From positions 10,973,979 through 11,037,978 of the forward strand of contig NC_090244.1 of NCBI RefSeq assembly GCF_024489055.1: a stretch of DNA of 64,000 nucleotides. The letters are read 5' to 3'. The DNA comes from Chanodichthys erythropterus (taxonomy: Eukaryota; Chordata; Actinopteri; Cypriniformes; Xenocyprididae). This document shows positions 46,521-64,000 of this stretch, in pieces. Each line of letters starts with the position of its first letter. Positions within the stretch are counted from its first letter, which is position 1. A program made the translations under genes and the position numbers. Under the pieces are notes generated by a model, which searched no databases, was not told the DNA's origin, and saw nothing but the letters and a program-made list of their open reading frames with translations.

Positions 46521-47774
46521 GAACAAACCAGGATACGGTGGCCTCTTACAAAGAAATTAGGAAATTGATGAATGTACCACCACTGAAACCTTAATTACGC
46601 TCAAAATGACTGCATGAAGATGAGTTAAATGTGGCAACAGCTTTTTTTCTGGGAATTTCCCAGAATTCCAACATCATTAAACAGTGTCAAGACAAAGGCA
46701 GGGGTTAAAACGAGCAGGGAAACAATACAAAAGTGTTCAAAATCTGCCGTATGAACGGATAAGAGATCAGCCGAGGATGTTCTCGCTCTCCTGACGCCTG
46801 GTCAGATGCAACGGATCGTCACACCAGATGGAATGGTTGCGCCGGCTAGATCTACAACGACGACAGAGGATTTCTATAGACCCTCCACCCTATGACAGGC
46901 AACCCTCACCGACAGGAGAGGCTCGTGCACCCCACTTCATGCCCTCACCACCAGTTCAAAGTGCGTAATCGTCCCCGTGTGTTAGTCAGGAGAACCAAAA
47001 GCCAGCTTCAATCCTCAATAACTTAATATCTCACTGGATATGTAACATATTACTCGAGGAGCAGCTTGTGGCGTCCTCCGGATCACGATATTAGTAAGTC
47101 AATTAGCAAAAAAACACCTCAAAGTGAGTGAGACGTGACAGAAAAGCAAGATCACCAGAGCCTACAGGGTTAAAATGAGCAGCATGAAACGTCATAACGA
47201 GGGCGGAACAAAGTTTTGACAGACAGCGATGATCTGTAAGCGGTTGCAACATCAACACTGAGAAGAATTAAAGCGTCTGAGACTTTCCTGAGATTTCCTT
47301 AATGGCAATGTTTCACGTGGCCACCTTAAGGACCTTCTTCTGCTAGCCTTCAGCGTCTTAACACTACAACTATGAATTAATTTCCACTCGCACCTTCACA
47401 TACCGTCCCACACTTACCAGGCTCTGTCTATACCTCTCCTAACATTACATGGATGGGCAAAAACTGAGTTTGATATTGTGGTGCCTCTAATAAAAGACAT
47501 TTACAGATTTCATCCAACGCTTGATTCGTCAGTACATTCATACACAGTATATAAATATTTATATAGCTTGACATTCTGTGATTCTTTATGTTTCAGGCAC
47601 TCCCCCTTCTCAGAAAACTGATGATGATGAAGAACCTAAGACTATAGCTGGTAGCAGCAGCAGGGTAAGACACTGTATCTGACATGGTGACAGAAGGAGA
47701 ATGCAGAAGGGAGAGGCTTATGGGAGTTTGTTGGGGGCATTTTGATTTGGTCATTGTGGCTAAAATGTGATCTT
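46520..47774 (-). other. fa2h: fa2h 3'-UTR (inferred)
   Basis: Mostly repeat-free, mixed-composition DNA directly downstream of the fa2h stop. The absence of transposon text over 1.2 kb, in contrast with the flanks, fits a transcribed UTR. Confidence 0.45.
47597..47664 (+). other. Orphan exon-like segment
   Basis: On the + strand, TTTATGTTTCAG precedes and GGTAAGAC follows a ~68-nt open segment readable as GTPPSQKTDDDEEPKTIAGS then SSR. It lies antisense to the fa2h 3'-UTR and no partner exon was found. It could be chance or an exon of an unseen transcript. Confidence 0.2.
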
Positions 47775-55866
<8,092 letters not shown>

Positions 55867-56893
55867 CTAGAACAGAAAAGCAGAAACAGTTCAGATGAAA
55901 CCTAATCATCATGTTTGATGAGATGAGATTCATCCATGTTCAGTTTGTGTTGAGAATTTGTTTGTATTACTGTATATTTGATTCAGGGCCTGACAGAGAT
56001 TAAAAAAACAAAAACATGTCTGACAACAGAGGGAAATACCGAGTTGAAGCAAGCATCATTTGACTGGTCATGTGATCTCAACATGGCAGCCACCATGAAG
56101 TGAGCTGCTTCATGTAAAAGAAAATAAGGCTACTAATATGACTTAAGTTAAGTTTTCATCTTATGTTAGTGTACATGATTTAATTTCAGTTTAATTAGCA
56201 CCAAATGTGGGTTGATTTTAGCATGCAACACACCTACTAGCCACTTTGGCGGGTTGAATTTTATATACAAGCATAATAGGCCTATATACATTTTTCAATT
56301 GTAGTATTTAAAAGCCATCTAAAATAATAAAAGTGCAATATAATATTGTTAGAAATGTAGATACATATTGATACTGAAATATCTGAAACGCTTCCAATAC
56401 TCATTTTCCGCCGAATAGATATATGATACCAGCTGCGCTTTCCTGCTTTCTCATCTCTCCGACAGAGAGTTGACGCACAAACCCGCCTCCCTTCACTCAC
56501 TAGTTTCATTTGCTCCGGATGACTATTGTTGGTGTTACAGGGCTTTAATTTTGCTGTGGGATTGTGCTTATTGTGCATAATTTTACTTTATCTTGCAGAT
56601 TTTGTGCTCAAACTCAAATTGCGCAAACATAAACGACCTTTCAGTACTAAATTTGTGCTTAAACAGTCAAATACACACAAAATAATGTCAAAATGCCAGT
56701 CTTGGCGAGTATTCACGCAAGCACAGCCAGTTATGTTTGCATGTGTAAAACGCATGTGTAACAGTATAATGGATCCGTGCGTCAGGTCTTAAAGTGAAAG
56801 CAGCCTAATATACCTGCAGTCAAATTATGAGATAATATTAAAATATCCTTATAGCAGTTTTTTTCCCCTATGATATCAATTTCAAAACTGAGG

Positions 56894-57359
56894 CAAAGAC
56901 TATAGAATAACACAAGATGTGTCACTCGTATTGTTTTGAATGGGAGAAAGTGTTACGCGCAATATGGCGGAATAAGTCCCGCCTTCTAAATAAGAGCCAA
57001 TCACCGACTGGTAAAGTCATCGCGTCACTTCAGTGGCCGTTAGAATCACCGGTTTCTATAGAAACAGTCAGATGCGCGCATCCGAAAAGACGTGCATTTA
57101 GGTCTGCGCATGAGCTTGATCCAGCCTAAAAAATACAGTTTTTGTCATGATTCGAGCGTTTAGAAATTAAATTTATGAGTTGGTTGTTGTCAGATTTCAT
57201 TGGTGATTTCAAATATCAAATTTAATCATAAAGGTTGGCGAACAGTTTTGGAGAATTTGATGTTTCCCCATTCAAAGAGATTGCATGATGCCCAGGATGC
57301 CCGAGAGGCATTTCAAACATGGCCGCCGAGTGAAATGACTTGTCTTAAAGGGACCTTTG
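56894..57359. mobile_element. CAAAG-ended non-autonomous element, 7-bp TSD, copy 2
   Basis: Starts CAAAGACTATAGAATAACAC, ends GGGACCTTTG, flanked by ACTGAGG at 56887-56893 and 57360-57366. It is 466 bp long and alignable to 18022-18439 throughout, with an extra ~45 bp internally. Confidence 0.88.
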
Positions 57360-57415
57360 ACTGAGGCCAGTGATAATGCTGACTTTGGATAACCACCAGC
57401 TGGTACGCAAAAAAT

Positions 57416-58331
57416 TTAAGGATTAGTTCACTTCAGAATTAAAATTTCCTGATGATTTACTCACCTCCATGTCATCCATGATGTTTATGTCTTTCTTTCT
57501 TTAGTCGAAAAGAAATTAAGGTTTTTGAGAAAAACATTCCAGGATTTTCTCCATATAGTGGACTTCAACAGCTACCAATGGGTTGAAGGTCCAAATTGCA
57601 GTTTCATTGCAGCTTCAAAGGGCTCTACATGATCCAAGCCAAGGAATAAAGATCTTATCTAGCGAAACAATGTGTCATTTTCTAAAGAAAAAAAAAAGAA
57701 AAAAATTTTTTACATACTTTTTAACCACAAATGCTCGTCTTGCACTGCTCTGCGATGTGCCACGCATTATGTAATCACGTTGAAAGGTCACGCATGACAT
57801 AGGCGGAAGTACCACAATAGGACAAAAAACTCCATCTCATTTTCACCTCCAACTTCAAAATCATCTGACATCATTGTTTTACCTTTTTTTTTTTTTTTTG
57901 TATAGGCTGTTTGACTTAGTCTTTGCACATTCGCTTTGTAAACACTGGATCTATATGTTTCACCTACGTATTTACGTGATTATGTAATGCGTGCTGCATC
58001 ACAGAGCTAGTGCAAGATGAACATTTTTGGTTAAAAAGTATATAATTTGACCGATTGTTTTGGTTAAAAAGTATATAATTTGCCCGATTGTTTCACTTAT
58101 TCCTCGTCTGGGATCATGTAGAGCCCTTCGAAGTTGCATTAAAACTGCAATTTGGACCTTCAACCCATTGGTAGCTGTTGAAGTCCACTATATGGAGAAA
58201 AATCCTGGAATGTTTTCTTCAAAAACCTTAATTTCTTTTCGACTGAAGAGAGAAAGACAAACATCTTGGATGACATGGGGGTGAGTAAATTATCAGGAAA
58301 TGTTTAATTCTGAAGTGAAATAATCCTTTAT
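57416..58331. mobile_element. Fold-back element, ~0.9 kb, TTAA-type
   Basis: AAGGATTAGTTCACTTCAGA at the left mirrors CTGAAGTGAAATAATCCTT at the right. The arms (about 57418-57640 and 58105-58330) pair over ATATAGTGGACTTCAACAGC and GGGCTCTACATGATCC. The right flank is TTTA rather than TTAA. The unpaired centre is about 450 bp. Confidence 0.85.
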
Positions 58332-58474
58332 TGTCAAGCCCTGAATATCACTATTAATGAAGAAAAAGTATTTTAATTACTTAGTACACCTTTAATGTTA
58401 ATAATAAGTAATAAAATCTCTCACTGCTCTTAATTTACTTCTTTGTTCTTTATTTGAAAAGCTTGAAGCAATAT

Positions 58475-59285
58475 TTAAAAAGGTGCCATCGAACGTTTTT
58501 TTTACAAGATATAATATAAGTCTAAGGTGTCCCCTGAATGTGTCTCTGAAGTTTCAGCTCAAAATAACCCATAGATTTTTTTTTATTCATTTTTTTAACT
58601 GCCTATTTTGGGGCATCATTAACTATGCACCGATATATAGGTTGCGGCCCCTTTAATTCTCGTGCTCCCCGCCCACGGAGCTCGCGCTTGCTTTAACCAG
58701 CATGAACACAGTTTACACAGCTAATAAAACCCTCAAAATGGATCTTTACAAAGTGTTTGTCATGCATACTGCATGCATACATCGGATTATGTGAATTTAG
58801 TATTTATTTGGATGTTTACATTTGATTCTGAATGAAATTGAGGTTTTGCTCTGTGGCTAATGCTAACGAAACATTTAGAAAGACAATTTACAAATATCAC
58901 TAATAATTATCATGTAATCATGGATCATGTCAGTTATTATCGCTCCATCTGCCATTTTCGCTGTTGTTCTTGCTTGCTTACCTAGTCTGATGATTCAGCT
59001 GTGTACAGATCCAGACGTTAATACTGGCTTGTCTAATGCCTTGATCATGGGCTGGCATATGCAAATATTGGGGTCATACATATTAATGATCCCAACTGTT
59101 ATGTAACAGTCGGTGTTATGTTGAGATTCGCCTTTTCTTCAGAAGTCTTTTAAACAAATGAGATTTATATAAGAAGGAGGAAGCAATGGAGTTTGAGACT
59201 CACTGTATGTCATTTCCATATACTGAACTCTTGTTATTTAACTATGCCAAGATAAATTCAATTTTTAATTCTAGGGCACCTTTAA
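58475..59285. mobile_element. TTAA-flanked DNA transposon (TTAAAAAGGTGCC ends)
   Basis: Left TTAAAAAGGTGCCATCGAAC; right TTCTAGGGCACCTTTAA, a short inverted end with TTAA on both sides. The interior contains CGGAGCTCGCGCTTGC and ATGCATACTGCATGCATAC. I recognise it as a widespread cyprinid element; a related segment is in 39060-40004. Confidence 0.8.
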
Positions 59286-59879
59286 GTCACTGAGAAATAC
59301 ATGAAGACTGCCTTCTATTCTTTTAATTTAATTTGTCAATAAATATTTCAATAATTAACGTTTTAAATGAAGTGTTCAGTTCATCAGCATTTTAGTTTTT
59401 AAATAAATTTAAAAAGTTTAAATTTAAACAAATTTGTTTTAATAAATAAAATCAAAAACAAAACTTTAAATGCTGCCAATAAAATTTACCAATCAGAGAT
59501 ATTGTACTCAAATATGACATTCAAATGTAACAGTATAAATTCCAACAATATGACGCAGACATGATAATTAGGTGTATTCCCAGCTAAAACACACACCAAC
59601 CCTCACTGTCATCATGCCACCACACAAAGTACACAACGCCTTATTCACATGGTTCACACATCACAGCACAAATTACGTCACACCTCATCCCACAGGATGC
59701 AAGGGCTTCTCGTTTCTCCATAGGGTCACAAACACACTGGAACACACCCTTCACAGATGGCTAGGCTGGTGGGACAGGTGAAATATTAAACAGGTCTCGC
59801 GTCAAACCATACTATTCTAATGTTAAAGAGGTGATTAACCCTGCCCACCTTCACACCTGCACACACACACACCCACACA

Positions 59880-60385
59880 AGATTTTGTTTAATGTGGACT
59901 CTCCAAAAACTTTCCATTTTATCCCCTAATCCTTACAGAAAACATTCCACATGTTTGCATTATTAAAAAAACAATTAAGATGATTTATAAGACGTTTTCC
60001 GCATTGGAAACAAAGGAACGTCAAAAAAAAAAATCAGGTTTTGTGATCCTTCTGGGGACATTTGGGACATTCCCCATAACATAGGGAATACCTCAACCAC
60101 ACACACACACACACACACACACGTTGAGTTTCCATGTTTTATGGGGACATTCCATAGACATAATGATTTCTATACTGTACAAACTGTATATTCTATCCCC
60201 TAAACCTAAACCTACCCATCACAGAAAACTTTCCTTTTCAAAAAACATCATTTAGTTGTTTTCTTCATGAGGACCAAAAAATATCCATGTTATAAGCCGT
60301 TTTCCTCATGAGGACCAAAAATGTCCCCACAAGGACAAGGGTTTTGAATATTGCCATCTTTGTGGGGACATACATACAGTATACC
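59880..60385. repeat. Two tandem copies of the CA-linked 'TGGGGACA..' teleost repeat
   Basis: CCCCTAAACCTAAACCTACC, CATCACAGAAAACTTTCC and CCTCATGAGGACCAAAA with GTCCCCACAAGG recur in order, separated by a CA tract at about 60100-60121. Same family as 19800-20060. Confidence 0.7.
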
Positions 60386-60387
60386 TG

Positions 60388-60389
<2 letters not shown>

Positions 60390-60459
<70 letters not shown>
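60390..60459. repeat. (CA)n microsatellite
   Basis: About 34 CA units, uninterrupted. Confidence 0.97.
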
Positions 60460-61160
60460 TCACACACCTCCATGGCAACCTAACACCTAACCCAAGCCAT
60501 ACGATCTGCCATATTACTGTACCAGAAGGTGCTAAACATGCCACAGAGGTTGATGGTTGAACTGTTGCTGTTTGTGAAATTGTGCGTGACTGAGGCCTCC
60601 TGGGTTTTTACAAGAGACACAAACTCTTGGTATTAGATGAGATTCATGCAGTTGTACTCAAGACCTGCATGAAATTTCAATACAATATTTCAATTAATTC
60701 ATTCATAAAGGTCTAAATATCTTCCTTGTGTGTTTGTTTATAAAATAAGCTAATTTGATGCGTTTTTTTAGCTAACAATAAGAACGTAGCACTCGTAGCA
60801 CTCAAAAATTGTAAAAATTGGTGTGAAATTTAAAAATGTATTCTGTTAGGTGGTAAAAAAAAGTAGGGTTGTACTGGTCACTAAAATGAGAGTGAAATGA
60901 TCGATTCATTAAATTTGAGGGCTGTGGCGTGGAGAATCTCCAGCAGTTATGTCACTTTACAGGGTCAGGTGCTTTAATGGAGTGATGTTTTTATGTGTTG
61001 ATAAGTTGTTTTATGTGCTCGGGAGATTTTTTTTCCCCAGTGCAGTACTTATTTTATTGATGGAGTCTTATCTGGCAATGTTGTAAATACAAAGTCATTT
61101 GGGAATTTCTATTTTGCAAAACACCTTGCCCTAACAGCAAGTGAACAGCAAATTATATTT
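60460..61160. other. Intergenic or fa2h intron DNA, nothing recognised
   Basis: A+T-rich with no repeat or exon that I can support. It is probably the large first fa2h intron. Confidence 0.3.
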
Positions 61161-61460
61161 TTAAAGGGTAAGTTCACCCAAAACATGAAAATTCTCTCAT
61201 TAATTACTCACCCTCATGTCGTTCCAAACCCATAAGACCTTCATCTTCGGAACACAAATTAAGATATTTTTGATGAAATTCGAGAGGTATATGACTCGAC
61301 CATAGACAGCAAATTAATTACCACTTTCAAGAAGTGACAAAAAGTAAGCGAGTAAAACGAAGGGGTCAGGTCATAGCATGATTTCAGAGTTTTCATGACC
61401 TTGGGTTTGGGTCTGCTGACCAAACCACTACTTGTGACCTGAGCACATGTCTCCATCCTG
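61161..61460. mobile_element. 5' part of a TTAA-type MITE
   Basis: TTAAAGGGTAAGTTCACCC, TGTCGTTCCAAACCCATAAG and GAGAGGTATATGACTCG match the start of the 10728-11039 superfamily. The matching right end is not found. Confidence 0.65.
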
Positions 61461-61789
61461 TTCTTTCAGCATGTTCACTTCTTTTACCCAGTTCCCATCA
61501 TCTGTCTCCTCATGTCACAGTTTTAAAATTGTATTTGTTCTGCACCGCTTTCCATTAGATCAGTTATAAACACATAATAATAAAATATAAATATAATAGA
61601 TTACAAATTATTAATATAATACTATATGCCCATTTCCAACCTTCACTATAACTAGTATACATTAAAGAATTAAAAATATACAAATTAAATTAAAATGTAT
61701 AGTATATCATATATATTATTCATATATTTTATTTTACATTGTTAATTACATTTTTCACATATAATTAAAGGTTTATGGTTGGTAATGTT

Positions 61790-62216
61790 TTTAAAAGAAG
61801 TCTCTTATGCTCAACATGGCTGCAAACCTACAGTAAAATTGTGAAATATTATTACAATTTAAAATAACTTTTCTATTTTAATATATTTTAAAATGTAATT
61901 TATTTCAGTGATGCAAAGCTGAATTTTTAGCATTATCACTCCAGTCTTCAGTGTCACATGATCCTTTAGAAATCATTCTAATATGCTGATTTGCTGTTCA
62001 AGAAACATTTCTTATTATCATCAATGTTGAAAACAGTTAATATTTTTGTGGAAACATGATACTTTGTCAGGATTATCTGATTAATAAAAAGTTCAAAACA
62101 ACAGCATTATAAAATGTATTTATTATCACTGTTGATTAATTTAATGTAAGAAAAAGCCTTTTTTAAAGTAAAAGTACTCATTTTTATTTAAAAAATTTAG
62201 TTTTGAATGGTAGTGT
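61790..62216. mobile_element. ACACTACCATT-family transposon, nearly full length
   Basis: AAGTCTCTTATGCTCAACAT through CTCCAGTCTTCAGTGTCACA to TTTTGAATGGTAGTGTCC, the same order as 2001-2529. The left end is degraded. Confidence 0.7.
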
Positions 62217-64000
62217 CCATACACAAACAAACAAACAAACACATACATACTAAATAGTTGCAGATACAAACTAAGCCAAATTCTTATCATGGTGAACAAA
62301 TAACTTCTGAAAACAGAAGAACTTCTGAAAACAGACGAGCCTGACCAGATATTCCAGATGATTGTCGGTCCAAAGATCACACACACACACACACACATAT
62401 GCAAACTCATCTTTCAATGCATTTTTTGTTGACAATGACACCAGCTAAAGCTTACTCAGAGTCAGTCCATGTTGTTATTGTCACACTCCAGATACCATCC
62501 ACCTTAACACTTAACTTACAGCCTAACAAAACTCTTATCCAACATTTTGTTTTTTTAAAATACAGCACCATATCAAGAGGACATTTAGCTTTATTGCACC
62601 TAGACACACCTAGCACACAATATGCATACGTGCCTGCTGAGGTGTTTTACTGTTTACAAAGAGCCACGCCAATCATTAGTCTAGAAATACACACAAACCA
62701 AATGCAAAAAAGGAGGAAAAGTGGATTACCAAGGATTAAACTTCATCGGTTATTATAGTGACACTAAATCAAGGGACCTGAAGAATGCAAATATGTAAAA
62801 TGATATTTATGTAGAAATAAACTCACACACAAGCAGAAACGCAGTAATGCACACACACAGAAATAAACACTAAACTAGTACCTAGGACAAAACACAAGGG
62901 ATTTCATCTAGAAACAAACAATTGTTGTTATAGATACAGTCACTATCGGAGCACTGCAGTCGCTGAAAAAACTTGCACAACAGGCCTTTCACACAATACA
63001 AACTAGATTAGGAAGCACAGGTCAAATGAAACTATCTGGCATGCCATTGACATCTTGATTACATGCTTTCAAGTGAACAATACATAAACATCCAAGTACA
63101 AAACTTAGAAACTGTCAAATAGACGAGATTATTTGGTCTTTATAAACTCTACGACTTTGCGCTGAGGCAGGTTTCCTGTGACAATTACACTTTTTGTGCC
63201 ATTTTAGGTTCATGGTCAAAGAGGCACCACAAACTGACTGTGAATGACAGCAAATCATTTGCTTTTATAGCTCTGAAACAGTGTTGTATTAGTGGGTGTG
63301 TGCAGTACATGTGATACGAGATGTGTGCTGCCCTTTTGCCGAGGTGCTGAAGCGAGAAGCAGGATAGGTGAGGTGCGGGTACGACTGTGACGGTTCAGAT
63401 TTGGCAGCTTCTTGTGCGAGATGCCTGCAACCAGAAAGCTTAGGAAATGCAGGGGCGAGATGTAGTTTGGTAAAGTGCAAAAGTCCTTAAGTAGGGCAAA
63501 CAAATGCACAGTTATCTTAGGAAATTAGACGGACACTAGAAAAGCTTGGGTAGGGTAAGGCCGATTAGGTTCTATTTACAAAGTATGAGACTTAGAATAT
63601 GCAAATGTTCAGAGGAGATGGCAGCTGTAGTGTTGGTTAAGGTTTAATGGTGCCATCACTCAGGTGGCTGGTTGGAGGTTCTCTGATCTGTGGTGCAGAA
63701 GATTGTTTGAGCTCAACAGGACTGCAGGGTAAAGAACCTTCAAAGGGATCGTTTACAGCTCATTCTTTGAATCTGCTTCCAAGGATAAGGTTGCTATTGG
63801 ACTCCAAATAAACACCGTAGTTGACACATAACAGTCAATTTCAATAAACATTAAGATTTTAGGTTGAAATGTATATGAATTTAACCGCTTAAGTGTTTAA
63901 GCTATTCGCTTTTTTTCATATCACATATTTTTGTAATCATCATAAATTAGGTATAATATCGATTCAGCCTGTGAAAATCATTTTGAAATCAGATATCGCT
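62217..64000. other. Right edge of the window, nothing recognised
   Basis: Short CA/CAAA tracts at 62223-62244 and 62380-62398, otherwise mixed DNA. I looked here for a minus-strand cytochrome b5 exon (HPGG codons) and did not find one. Confidence 0.35.

Overview
This window is vertebrate nuclear DNA, most likely from a cyprinid (carp/minnow-type) teleost. The reasons are split genes with GT..AG introns, three recognisable vertebrate proteins, long (TA)n and (CA)n microsatellites, and a very high load of short non-autonomous DNA transposons of types abundant in cyprinid genomes. The species cannot be fixed from the sequence alone. No bacterial features, CRISPR array, rRNA or intact tRNA gene was seen.

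Layout. (1) 1-3000: a tandem array of a ~200-bp unit, a G+C-richer mobile-element fragment and an old DNA transposon. (2) 3030-30970, + strand: snrk (SNF-related serine/threonine kinase). A CpG-rich segment at ~3040-3358 with a CRE and a GTAAGT donor is the probable promoter and non-coding first exon. Coding exons are at 12593-13181, 22671-22812, 25712-25924, 26745-26861 and 27596-28781. Joined in phase they give 2247 nt, a complete 748-residue protein. (3) 31030-44600, - strand: ano10 (anoctamin 10, TMEM16 family), twelve coding exons between 40272 and 31579 giving 692 residues, with a candidate promoter and first exon at ~44509-44600. The snrk and ano10 3' ends converge at about 31 kb. (4) 45870-beyond the right edge, - strand: fa2h (fatty acid 2-hydroxylase). 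Six exons (276 residues) carry the membrane hydroxylase domain with all histidine clusters; the cytochrome b5 exon was not found and probably lies past 64000.

The three genes belong to different processes (LKB1-activated kinase signalling, TMEM16 membrane protein, sphingolipid 2-hydroxylation) and nothing suggests they act together.

The most informative non-genic content is the record of transposon insertion. Several elements have exact boundaries with target-site duplications (TSDs): 8-bp at 6412-7574 and 33712-34115, 7-bp for a CAAAG-ended family at 18022-18439 and 56894-57359, and TTAA ends at 10728-11039, 42553-43177 and 58475-59285. Some are nested, so relative ages can be read. Several introns consist mostly of one element. 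I did not find a convincing undescribed biological system; the best leads are the 7-bp-TSD family, an unclassified 'CGAATGAC' repeat pair, long transcribed palindromes, and an orphan exon-like segment at 47597-47664.
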